This document shows, in pieces, positions 1-7,212 of a stretch of DNA of 64,000 nucleotides; within the stretch, counting starts at the first letter, position 1; every line of letters begins with the position of its first letter. Below the pieces are notes generated by a model. That model did no database searches and had not been told where the DNA came from. It saw only the letters and a list, made by a program, of their open reading frames with translations. A program made the position numbers and the translations under genes. The stretch comes from Streptomyces pilosus (GTDB taxonomy: Bacteria > Actinomycetota > Actinomycetes > Streptomycetales > Streptomycetaceae): NCBI RefSeq assembly GCF_014649835.1, contig NZ_BMTU01000009.1:1-64000 (forward strand), written 5' to 3'.

Positions 1-174
1 TGCACCGACCTCACTCGCGAGGAGATGCCGGGTGCGCTGGCGGCCGCGGAGGTCGAGCGCCCGCCCAAGCGGCGCGACCTTTCCGTCGCTGCGATCCAGG
101 AAAGGGTTGGGGACGCCCGGACCAACCCCGACGCGGAGTACGGCGTCCGCCTGAACCGGGCCCTCTTCATGTGA
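1..174 (+). CDS. C-terminal end of an unrecognised protein (5' end outside window)
   Basis: The frame is open from base 1 to TGA at 172-174 and gives the last 57 residues of a protein whose start lies left of the window. The visible part is charged (a PPKRRD stretch, then a short predicted helix) and ends in RALFM. No family is recognised. It is followed by a long perfect inverted repeat that looks like its terminator. It may belong to the mobile element inferred for this end of the window. Coding is supported only by the open frame and the terminator behind it. Confidence 0.5.
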   Translation, partial: CTDLTREEMPGALAAAEVERPPKRRDLSVAAIQERVGDARTNPDAEYGVRLNRALFM

Positions 175-235
175 GCCCCTCCGGGGGTGCCCCGACTCGC
201 ACGTCGACCGTCGAGCAGCACGCCCCCCACTCCCA

Positions 236-276
236 ATGCCTTGGCCCCGACGTCGCCGACGTCGGGGCCAAGGCAT
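236..276. terminator. Bidirectional terminator: perfect 20-bp inverted repeat
   Basis: Bases 236-255 and 257-276 are perfect reverse complements with a single base between them. The repeat sits between the ends of two convergent genes (stops at 174 on + and 320 on -), which is where a shared terminator is expected. There is no T-tract, which is common for Streptomyces terminators. An operator or recombination site is a less likely alternative. Confidence 0.7.
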
Positions 277-319
277 GCGGGCAGCGCAAGGTGTTACGGC
301 GCTGCCCTGACACGCGCTG

Positions 320-1036
320 TCAGAAGGTGCGCGCGGCCACCTTCACCCGCTGGGCCGTCCGCAGCGCCTCCTGGAGCTTGCCAGCGGGCAGCGGCGCCGC
401 AGGGGCCTGCATGATGCGCTCGGCCGGCACATCGGGATCTGCCAGGTAGATGTGGGTGTAGGCGCCGGCCTCGGGCTCGAAGCGCCAGCTCTCGTCCAGG
501 GTGCCGGCGTCCACCGTGTCGAAGCCGAGCCGACCGATCAGCTCGGCCGCCCGGACCTTCGCGTCGGGGTTGTTGCCGGCGATGGGCAGGGTGCTACGGT
601 CCGGAGCCCCGGCGGGCCGGGCCAGCTGGGGGATGTGGTGGGCCAGGATGTTGTTGAACGCCTTGACCAGCAGCGCGCCGGGCAGGAGCTGCTGCTCCAG
701 CTCGGCCGTGGTCACTTCCTCGGAGTCGAGTTCGGCGATCCGGCCGTCGCGGTGCGGGTAGTAGTTGCCGGTGTCCAGCACGGTCCTGCCCGTCAGGAGG
801 CCGGCGGGCAGGTCGTGGTACGCGGTCAGGGGAATGCTGAGTACGGTCGCCTCTCCGGCGCGGGCGGCCTCTTCGACGGTGCCGGCCGTGGCGCGCGGCC
901 CCAGTTCCCCGACGAGATCTGTCAGGCTTTCGGGGCCGCGTGAGTTGGCGATCACCACGTCGATGTCCGCGGCCACCGCCAGTCGTGCGATCGCGGCCCC
1001 GATGTTGCCGCTTCCGATGATTCCCAGGGTCGGCAT
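320..1036 (-). CDS. NADPH-dependent F420 reductase-like / NAD(P)-binding oxidoreductase
   Basis: A 238-residue cytosolic protein with an N-terminal Rossmann fold. The GSGNIG motif is at residues 8-13, and NSRGP at 31-35 is the usual NADP 2'-phosphate-binding Ser-Arg after the second strand. This is the architecture of the F420-dependent NADP reductase family (Pfam F420_oxidored), which moves hydride between NADP(H) and F420 or a small substrate. ATG at 1036 has AAGGAG four bases upstream. Neighbours are a truncated gene (convergent) and a flavin-dependent monooxygenase operon in the same orientation. Many family members do not use F420, so the substrate is not assigned. Confidence 0.8.
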   Translation of the reverse strand: MPTLGIIGSGNIGAAIARLAVAADIDVVIANSRGPESLTDLVGELGPRATAGTVEEAARAGEATVLSIPLTAYHDLPAGLLTGRTVLDTGNYYPHRDGRIAELDSEEVTTAELEQQLLPGALLVKAFNNILAHHIPQLARPAGAPDRSTLPIAGNNPDAKVRAAELIGRLGFDTVDAGTLDESWRFEPEAGAYTHIYLADPDVPAERIMQAPAAPLPAGKLQEALRTAQRVKVAARTF

Positions 1037-1207
1037 CGTTGCTCCTTGCTTCGTTGGTGTGCCCGGTACCGAGCGGTCCGGTCAGGTTCTCGGTGATGAT
1101 CGTCCGCGGCGCTGCGTGCTGGACGCAGCAGGGCACGCAGCGTCGCCCCATGCCCAGGGCCCGCGATCAGGCCCTGTATCCCATGCCTTCCTCGACGTGC
1201 CGCACGG

Positions 1208-1720
1208 TCACTGGGTCAGCGGTGTGTGGGTGCCGAAGGAACGCCGGTGATACGTGAGCGGTCTCAGGGATCCCTCGCCCGGCTCCGCGGCCGTCACGTG
1301 GGCGAGCAGGACGGTGTGGTCGCCGGCGTCGACGCAGTCGGCCACCTCGGCGGCGATCCATGCGGCGGCGCCCGGCAGCCGTGGCAGTTCCCCGCTCGGC
1401 GCCCAGTCGATTCCGTCGAACTTGTCGGGTGCGGAGCGGGCGAAGACGGAGGCCAGATCGGCCTGGTGCGCACCGAGGACGTTGACGCCGAAGCGGCCGC
1501 TGCGGCGGACGATCGCCAGCAGACGCGAGCGTTCGTCCAGCGACACCAGCACCATGGGAGGCGTCAGGGACAGGGACGCGAAGGCGCTGACCGTGGTGCC
1601 GTGCGGGCGGCCGCCGTCCAGGGCGGTGACCACGGTGACCGGAGTCGCCACGGCGGCCATGACGTCCCGGAACGCCTGCTGCGCCGTGGCGCCGGATCGC
1701 AGAGACGCGCTGGTGGACAT
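1208..1720 (-). CDS. Flavin reductase family protein (NAD(P)H:FMN reductase component)
   Basis: A 170-residue protein of the HpaC-like flavin reductase family. Typical segments are TPVTVVTA, then HGTTVSAFASLSLTPPMVLVSL (flavin-binding core) and FGVNVLG, ending in a YHRRSFG segment. It should supply reduced FMN to a two-component monooxygenase. Its ATG (1720-1718) overlaps the TGA of the upstream LLM monooxygenase by one base (TGATG), so the two are translationally coupled and almost certainly work together. The start is fixed by that overlap. Confidence 0.88.
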   Translation of the reverse strand: MSTSASLRSGATAQQAFRDVMAAVATPVTVVTALDGGRPHGTTVSAFASLSLTPPMVLVSLDERSRLLAIVRRSGRFGVNVLGAHQADLASVFARSAPDKFDGIDWAPSGELPRLPGAAAWIAAEVADCVDAGDHTVLLAHVTAAEPGEGSLRPLTYHRRSFGTHTPLTQ

Positions 1721-3060
1721 CACCGGGCCGCCGTTTCCGAGACGCGCGTGTCGAGACCGTACTGCTCGCGGGCGTGGAGGTGGTCGCGCAGGGTGGGGCC
1801 TTCGTAGTCGAGATGGAACAGGCCGCGTTCCTGCAGGAGGGGGACGACCTGGTCGACGAAGGCGTCGACGCCGTCGTGGTAGCCGTCGATGGCCAGGGAG
1901 AAGCCGTCGCAGGCACCGGCCTCGAACCACTGCTGCATGTGGTCGGCCACGTCCTCGGCGGTGCCGGCCACGACCGGGTGGTAGTCGATGACGCCGTGGG
2001 CGAGTACGTCACGCAGGGTCCAGCCCTCCCGTGCCACCTGAAGGGCGCGGGCGGAGCGCGGGTCGTGCGGGCTGGGTACGGCGTCGGCCAGCTGGCCCGC
2101 GGTCAGCGGCTCGTCGATCTGCCCGTGGTCGAGCGGCAGGCCGATCATGGCGCCGAGGTAGCGGACGCGTTGGCGCAGGTCCACGGATTCGTCCAGGAAC
2201 CGCCGCCGGTCGAGGGCGGCCCGGCGGGAGGCGGCGATGGCCGGCATGAAGCCGGCGAACATCTTCACCTCGTCCGGGTCGCGTCCGGCGCGTTCGGCGG
2301 CATCGCGCAGTGCCTGGCGCTGGGCCCGGCCGTCCTCGATGGTGTAGGGATTGGCGTAGACGCCGTCGGCGTAGCGGCCGGCCAGCTCCAGGCCGTGGCT
2401 GCCGCCGCCCGCCTGGAAGATGACCGGCTGGCCCTGCTCGGAGGGCGGGATGGGCAGTGGGCCGCGGGAGGCGACGTGGCGGCCCTGGAGATTCACCGGC
2501 TGGATCTTGTCCATGTCGGCGAACCGCTTGCCGTCCACGTCCAGAACCCAGGCGTCCTTCTGCCAGCTGCCCCACAGCGCCTGCACGATCTGCACGACCT
2601 CGTGGGCCCGCTCGTACTTCTCCGCCCGCGGCGGGACAGCGCGGCCGAAATTCGCCGCGGCGGCGGGGTCGGAGGTGGTGACCGCGTTCCAGCCGGCCCG
2701 GCCGTGGCTGATCACGTCCAGCGCCTTGAACTGGCGGGCGAGGTTGTAGGGCTCGTTGAAGGTGGTGGAGGCGGTGGAGACCAGCCCGATCCGCTCCGTC
2801 TCCCGCGCGATGGACGTCATGACCAGCAACGGATCGATCGCGAAATGCGGGACCTGGTGTTCGAGGTCCACATCCAGAACCGGAGTGTCCGCGAAGAACA
2901 GCAGCTGAATCTTGCCTCGCTCGGCTGCCTGCGCGTACCGCACGAACTGGTCCATGTCCGTATAGCTGCGCAGGTTCGCCCCAGGAAGACGCCACGCCCC
3001 GGGTTCGGCTCCGTAGCCGCTGGTGAACTGCATGCACAGGAGCATCTGACGGCTTGACAC
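1720..3060 (-). CDS. LLM-class FMNH2-dependent monooxygenase (NtaA/SnaA/DszA type)
   Basis: A luciferase-like (beta/alpha)8-barrel monooxygenase of about 446 residues, the normal length of the NtaA/SnaA/DszA branch. Family marks include an aromatic DMDQFVRYAQAAERGK segment near the N-terminus, a GRAGWNAVTTSDP segment, and FQAGGGSHGLELAGRYADGVY. I chose GTG at 3060 because GGAGGG lies six bases upstream; ATG at 3045 lacks a good ribosome site. It is coupled to the flavin reductase downstream, giving a complete oxygenase/reductase pair. The substrate (a sulfur compound, chelator or polyketide-like molecule) cannot be inferred. The promoter region has two related inverted repeats (3088-3141). 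Confidence 0.85.
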   Translation of the reverse strand: MSSRQMLLCMQFTSGYGAEPGAWRLPGANLRSYTDMDQFVRYAQAAERGKIQLLFFADTPVLDVDLEHQVPHFAIDPLLVMTSIARETERIGLVSTASTTFNEPYNLARQFKALDVISHGRAGWNAVTTSDPAAAANFGRAVPPRAEKYERAHEVVQIVQALWGSWQKDAWVLDVDGKRFADMDKIQPVNLQGRHVASRGPLPIPPSEQGQPVIFQAGGGSHGLELAGRYADGVYANPYTIEDGRAQRQALRDAAERAGRDPDEVKMFAGFMPAIAASRRAALDRRRFLDESVDLRQRVRYLGAMIGLPLDHGQIDEPLTAGQLADAVPSPHDPRSARALQVAREGWTLRDVLAHGVIDYHPVVAGTAEDVADHMQQWFEAGACDGFSLAIDGYHDGVDAFVDQVVPLLQERGLFHLDYEGPTLRDHLHAREQYGLDTRVSETAAR

Positions 3061-3087
3061 GACTGGCCCTCCAGATGAGACATAAAA

Positions 3088-3141
3088 CGGAGAGCATCTC
3101 CGATTAGGCCTCGACAATACGGAGACTTCCTCCGTATTGTC
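3088..3141 (-). promoter_or_regulatory. Paired inverted-repeat operators upstream of the monooxygenase operon
   Basis: Two dyads share the half-site ACGGAG. One is a perfect 6-bp-arm repeat at 3088-3102 (centre GCA). The other is a perfect 12-bp-arm repeat at 3113-3124/3130-3141 (centre ACTTC). They lie 28-81 bases upstream of the GTG at 3060, where a repressor such as a TetR- or GntR-type dimer would act. No regulator gene is adjacent, so the binding protein is unknown. Confidence 0.6.
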
Positions 3142-3377
3142 AAAGCGGCCAGGCCGGGCAAAGAAGGGAGCAGCCGAGATGCAGGAGTCCTGGGTGTACA
3201 GGCCAACGACGTCCCTCTGAGCCCGAGTGGCGAGGGTGGCGGGCAGTTGTGTCCCTGGACTCGATCGCCGACGCTTGCGAGTCAGCCGGAGGGCCGCGGC
3301 GTGCGGTGCCGGAAGGGGGGCCGCCGAAAGTGTCCTGGTAGGTGGCAGCGGAGAACGTATGGGACCCCGGCGGGTGA

Positions 3378-3470
3378 GACCCGCCAACAGTCATAACCTT
3401 CATCGTTCGCATGGTCATCGTGCCGGCGATACTGTTCCTGCTCGGCGGCCGGGTCAGCTCGCAACCCACA
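3378..3470 (+). pseudogene. Possible C-terminal relic of an MMPL-family transporter
   Basis: About 30 codons translate to DPPTVITFIVRMVIVPAILF and then LLGG. The VRMxxVPAxxxLLG pattern matches the end of the final transmembrane helix of MMPL/RND exporters in actinobacteria. The frame is closed by TGA at 3375-3377 and nothing upstream resembles the rest of a transporter. The match is short, so a chance hydrophobic stretch cannot be excluded. Confidence 0.25.
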
Positions 3471-3831
3471 GCGGTCGCCCCAGGAGGGGCAGGGCGGTCC
3501 ACGTCAGGTGTGCCGCTCCCGTCAGCATGCCGGAAGCGGTCGACCGGAGGTGAGGGAGCGCTCGTCAACCCGGATGCCGACGCTGTCGGCTCGCCGCCAG
3601 CGGGGGAGCCGCGCTCCGAAGAGGAGCGCGGTCCGGACAGATTTGGCTTCGATGCGAGGCTCCTGGCCCTCTCCATGCGCGGCAAGGACAAGATCGCCCT
3701 GGACGGCCGAGTGCGGAGCTCCGGGGAGCAGTGGGCGGACCACCGCAGTCCCACCAGTGGGGCTGGCACGCGCATGGACACTTGCGGGACTGCGGAGGGC
3801 CGGTCCCGGCCGACGGTGAGCGGAACATAGA

Positions 3832-3866
3832 CCGTGATCGCCGGTTGGCCAAACCGGCGATCACGG
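3832..3866. terminator. Perfect 15-bp inverted repeat upstream of the integrase
   Basis: Bases 3832-3846 and 3852-3866 are exact reverse complements around a five-base loop (GGCCA). It may end transcription from the left or act as an operator for integrase expression; it lies 12 bases before the first plausible integrase start. No T-tract follows. Confidence 0.5.
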
Positions 3867-3877
3867 CAACCCTTGGA

Positions 3878-5173
3878 GTGGTTCGTCAAGCCCTGGCGAC
3901 TTCTCTGTTCCAGAGAAGCTCCGACACTGAAGGAAAGCGGGCAGTTCTGTCTTATCCGATCAAGAAGCTCGTCCCTGATGCCAAGGGGAAGGTTCGGTAC
4001 CGTTTTGTGGTCGACGCAGGCCCTGATCCGATCACCGGGAAGCGAAAGCAGGTGACGCGTACCTTCGGCACGCTGAGGGAGGCGAAGGCGGAGTACGCGA
4101 GCATCGTGCATCGTCGCTACGAGGCAGAGCGGGCACCGTTCAGTCAGGTCACGGTGGACGAGTGGCTCGATCAGTGGCTGGCCATGAAGGCCGAGGATCT
4201 GGAAGAGAGCACTGCCTACAGCTACACCATGACCTTGGCCCGCGTCCGCGGAAGGCTCGGGCGCATCCGGCTCCAGGACCTCACCGAGGACCATGTCGAG
4301 GCATGGATGCGATGGGCGCTCCAAGAGGGGCGCGTACGGAGAGGGAAGACGGGCACCGGCCTGGGGGCGACCTCGGTCGAGATGTCGCTGGCCCGGCTGA
4401 AGGAGGCGCTCGACCGGGCGGTGACACGGGGTCTGGTCGAGGTGAATGTCGCTCGTGAGGTGACCGTTCCCCGTAGGGCACGGAAGGCAGAGCGCAGGGC
4501 CAGGGAGGCTGTGCCGCCGTGGAGCGTCGCGGAAGTACGCGCCTTTGTTCGTGCGATCGCAGGTGACCGCCTGCAGGCACCGTTTCTTCTGGCTCTGATG
4601 GGGCTTCGGCCGGCGGAGATCTGTGGCATGCGCTGGGCGGACGTCGACCTGGACGAAGCCACGGTGTCCATCACCAACACCCGGACGGTCATGGGGAACG
4701 ACATCGTGGTGGAGAAGGACGCCAAGTCGCTTGCCGGTGAGCGGCAGCTTCCTCTGCCGGCTCCGGTTGCGGCTGCTTTGACCGCGTTCCGGGCTGATCA
4801 GGCAGCCGAAAAGACGGCGGCCGGGCAGGGGTACGAAGACAGCGGCTACGTTCTCGTGGACGCTCGGGGCAGAGCGCTCAACGGACGGCAGCTGCGTGAG
4901 CGGGCCTACAAGGTCATGGACCGCAGCGGGCTGCGCCGGGTCCGTCTGTACGACGCCCGTGCGAGCTGCCTGACGTACCTGGCGAACCACGGGGTCCCGG
5001 ACCACCTCCTCGCCCGGTGGGCCGGTCACGCCGACATCCGGACCACGAAGCGCTGGTACGTGAAGCCGGATGTGGAGGATCTGCGGCCGGCGGCGGAGAC
5101 GTGGGGAGGTCTGGCGGGTGGCTCCGCCCCCGTTCACGAAGAGAATGTGAGATGTGGGAGCGTGAACGGGTGA
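3878..5173 (+). CDS. Tyrosine-recombinase integrase (site-specific, phage/ICE type)
   Basis: Catalyses integration and excision of a mobile element. A SAM-like core-binding domain (VDEWLDQWLAMKAEDLEEST region) is followed by a catalytic domain with the box I Arg (GLRPAEICGMRW, Arg codon 4607-4609), the active-site Lys segment before GERQLPLP, the box II Arg in YDARASCLTYL (the usual first His is Tyr), the WAGH motif, and the nucleophilic Tyr in KRWY (codon 5057-5059). The start is uncertain. GTG 3878 has no ribosome site, while the conserved N-terminus (SYPIKKLVPDAKGK) begins at 3950, nine bases after AAGGA if a GTT or CTG codon starts it. Codons are richer in A/T endings than in host genes. 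The TGA overlaps the next start (GTGA). Confidence 0.88.
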   Translation: MVRQALATSLFQRSSDTEGKRAVLSYPIKKLVPDAKGKVRYRFVVDAGPDPITGKRKQVTRTFGTLREAKAEYASIVHRRYEAERAPFSQVTVDEWLDQWLAMKAEDLEESTAYSYTMTLARVRGRLGRIRLQDLTEDHVEAWMRWALQEGRVRRGKTGTGLGATSVEMSLARLKEALDRAVTRGLVEVNVAREVTVPRRARKAERRAREAVPPWSVAEVRAFVRAIAGDRLQAPFLLALMGLRPAEICGMRWADVDLDEATVSITNTRTVMGNDIVVEKDAKSLAGERQLPLPAPVAAALTAFRADQAAEKTAAGQGYEDSGYVLVDARGRALNGRQLRERAYKVMDRSGLRRVRLYDARASCLTYLANHGVPDHLLARWAGHADIRTTKRWYVKPDVEDLRPAAETWGGLAGGSAPVHEENVRCGSVNG

Positions 5174-6480
5174 GTGAGAAGAACGTCGACAGCATGCAAT
5201 ACCGCTTTGACGGGCCGGAACAGGCCCCGGTCCTGGTCATGGGGCCGTCCCTCGGTGCTACATGGCACATGTGGGACCGGCAGGTTCCCGAGCTGACGAA
5301 GCAGTGGCGTGTGTTCCGGTTCGACATGCCGGGACACGGAGGCGCCCCCGCCCACCCCGCGGGCTCCGTCGCCGATCTCACCGCGCGGCTGCTCGCCACC
5401 CTCGACAGCCTCGGCGTCCAGCGGTTCGGGTACGCGGGCTGCGCGCTCGGCGGCGCGATCGGCATCGAGCTGGCGCTGCGCCGCCCCGAGCGGCTCGCGT
5501 CGCTCGCGGTGATCGCCGCCTCGCCCCGCTTCGGCACGGCGGACGAGTTCCGCCGCCGCGGGGTGATCGTGCGGACCAACGGCCTCGACCCGATCGCCCG
5601 CTCCGCGCCCGAACGCTGGTTCACCGGCGGGTTCGCCGCCGCCCAGCCCGCGATCACCGAGTGGGCCGTGCAGATGGTGCGCACCACCGACCCCGGCTGC
5701 TACATCGCCGCCTGCGAGGCGCTCGCCTCGTTCGACGTGCGTGCCGAACTCGGCAGCGTCGGCGTGCCGACCCTGGTGCTGGTCGGCTCCGAGGACCAGG
5801 TCACCGGCCCCGCCGAGGCCCGCACCCTGGTCGCCGGCGTTCCGGACGCCCGGCTGGCCGTCGTGCCCGGCGCCTCCCACCTGGTGCCGGTGGAACAGCC
5901 GGCCGCCGTCACCGACCTGCTGGTGCGGCACTTCTCCACCGCCTGGCAGCCCGCCTTCGAGTCCGCCACCGGTCAGACCGCGCTGCCGGCGACGGCCGTC
6001 GCGGTGCCCGGACAGCCCGCCCCGGCCGTCGTCCCCGCGCAGCCCGCCCCCGTCGCCGAGATCGCCCCGGCGGCGGTGCCGCAGCAGCCGCACGGCAGGC
6101 CCGACCCGTACGACAGCGGGATCAAGGTCCGCCGGGAGGTGCTGGGCGACGCGCACGTCGACCGGGTGCTGGCCGGGACCGACGACTTCTCCGGCGACTT
6201 CCAGGAACTCCTCACGCGCTACGCCTGGGGCGAGGTCTGGGACCGTCCCGGGCTCGACCGGCGCACCCGCAGCTGTGTCACCCTCACCGCGCTCGTCGCC
6301 GGCGGCCACGCGGAGGAACTGCCCGTGCACATCCGGGCCGCCCTGCGCAACGGGCTCACACCGGCCGAGATCAAGGAGGTGCTCCTCCAGACGGCCGTCT
6401 ACTGCGGCGTCCCGGCGGCGGACCGGGCCTTCCGGGTGGCGCAGCAGGTGGTCCGCGAGGAGACCACGCCCCAGGAGTGA
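5170..6480 (+). CDS. pcaDC: 3-oxoadipate enol-lactonase / 4-carboxymuconolactone decarboxylase fusion, probably chimeric at its 5' end
   Basis: A 436-residue bifunctional enzyme of the protocatechuate branch of the beta-ketoadipate pathway. Residues 1-260 are an alpha/beta hydrolase (PcaD) with its elbow at AGCALGG, where Cys91 stands in the usual Ser position. The Asp and His of the triad fit GSEDQV and GASHLVP. An Ala/Pro linker (270-320) leads to the carboxymuconolactone decarboxylase domain (330-436; CVTLTALVAGG, PVHIRAALRNG). GTG 5170 overlaps the integrase TGA, with GGGAG upstream; ATG 5194 is a fallback. Of the first 57 codons, 11 end in A/T; of the next 60 or so, only one does. This suggests that the mobile element supplied the 5' end. 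Confidence 0.88.
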   Translation: MSEKNVDSMQYRFDGPEQAPVLVMGPSLGATWHMWDRQVPELTKQWRVFRFDMPGHGGAPAHPAGSVADLTARLLATLDSLGVQRFGYAGCALGGAIGIELALRRPERLASLAVIAASPRFGTADEFRRRGVIVRTNGLDPIARSAPERWFTGGFAAAQPAITEWAVQMVRTTDPGCYIAACEALASFDVRAELGSVGVPTLVLVGSEDQVTGPAEARTLVAGVPDARLAVVPGASHLVPVEQPAAVTDLLVRHFSTAWQPAFESATGQTALPATAVAVPGQPAPAVVPAQPAPVAEIAPAAVPQQPHGRPDPYDSGIKVRREVLGDAHVDRVLAGTDDFSGDFQELLTRYAWGEVWDRPGLDRRTRSCVTLTALVAGGHAEELPVHIRAALRNGLTPAEIKEVLLQTAVYCGVPAADRAFRVAQQVVREETTPQE

Positions 6481-6482
6481 GC

Positions 6483-6499
6483 CGGGGCGCTCCGCCCCG
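6483..6499 (+). terminator. Short GC hairpin after pcaDC
   Basis: Seven-base arms at 6483-6489 and 6493-6499 around a three-base loop, beginning three bases after the pcaDC stop and 26 bases before the next start. Likely a weak terminator or mRNA 3'-end stabiliser. Confidence 0.45.
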
Positions 6500-6524
6500 C
6501 CGCGCGCGGGGGCAGGATGGGGGG

Positions 6525-7160
6525 ATGAAGCTCACGAAGAAGTCGCACTCCTGCGTCCGGCTGGAGAAGGACGGCCGCGTCCTCGTCGTGGACCCCGGAG
6601 GGTTCAGCGAGGAGGACGCCGCCCTCGGCGCGGACGCCGTCCTGGTCACGCACGAGCACCCCGACCACTTCGACGAGGGCCGGCTGCGGGCGGCGCTGGA
6701 GGCGAATCCCGCGGCCGCGATCTGGACGCCGAAGTCCGTCGCGGACCGGATCGCGCCGGCGTTCCCCGGCCGGGTGCACACCGTCGGGCACGGCGACACC
6801 TTCACGGCGGCCGGCTTCGACGTGGAGGTCCACGGCGAACTGCACGCCGTGATCCACCCGGACATCCCGCGCGTCACCAACGTCGGCTACCTCGTCGACG
6901 GCGGGAAGCTCTTCCACCCGGGCGACGCGCTCACCGTCCCGGGCCGTCCCGTCGAGACGCTGATGCTGCCCGTCATGGCCCCCTGGAACAAGATCTCCGA
7001 GGTCATCGACTACGTCCGCGAGGTGAGGCCGCGGCGCGCCTACGACATCCACGACGCCCTGCTCACCGACCTCGCCCGCCCGATCTACGACCGTCAGATC
7101 GGTGCTCTCGGCGGTGCGGAGCACCTGCGGCTCGCCCCGGGCGGCGCGGCCGAGCTGTGA
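6525..7160 (+). CDS. MBL-fold metallo-hydrolase (UlaG/YfiQ-like)
   Basis: A 211-residue cytosolic metallo-beta-lactamase-fold hydrolase. Strand 1 reads MKLTKKSHSCVRLE. The metal-binding HEHPDH signature lies in VLVTHEHPDHFDEG near residue 45, a further His is in VHGELHAVIHP, and the Asp is in LFHPGDAL. It ends with the conserved YDIHDALLT segment. The compact form resembles the L-ascorbate-6-phosphate lactonase-like branch, but the substrate is unknown. ATG 6525 follows a GGGGG tract. It is followed 52 bases on by the exonuclease III gene, and the two may be co-transcribed. Confidence 0.85.
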   Translation: MKLTKKSHSCVRLEKDGRVLVVDPGGFSEEDAALGADAVLVTHEHPDHFDEGRLRAALEANPAAAIWTPKSVADRIAPAFPGRVHTVGHGDTFTAAGFDVEVHGELHAVIHPDIPRVTNVGYLVDGGKLFHPGDALTVPGRPVETLMLPVMAPWNKISEVIDYVREVRPRRAYDIHDALLTDLARPIYDRQIGALGGAEHLRLAPGGAAEL

Positions 7161-7212
7161 CCGGGCCGGCGGCGGTCGGGCGTTGTCGGACCCTCCGGGT
7201 AGGTTGGAGGAC

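Larger units (their letters stand above)
3061..3877. other. 817-base region without a convincing gene; probable degenerate DNA
   Basis: Apart from the operators at 3088-3141 and the inverted repeat at 3832-3866, I see no intact gene. Open frames here lack Streptomyces-like codon structure and ribosome sites. At 3378-3455 one + frame reads VITFIVRMVIVPAILFLLGG, which resembles the last membrane helix of MMPL-family exporters, but a stop lies just upstream. This looks like the relic of a broken gene, as is common at the edges of integrated elements. Confidence 0.5.

Noticed and set aside
3140..5137. Long open frame on the minus strand opposite the integrase
   Set aside because: Its translation is low-complexity Arg/Pro-rich with no family pattern, while the + strand carries the full tyrosine-recombinase motif set.
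1..5345. tRNA-gene attachment site for the integrase
   Set aside because: No tRNA-like cloverleaf was found near int; the base-composition break points to pcaDC instead.
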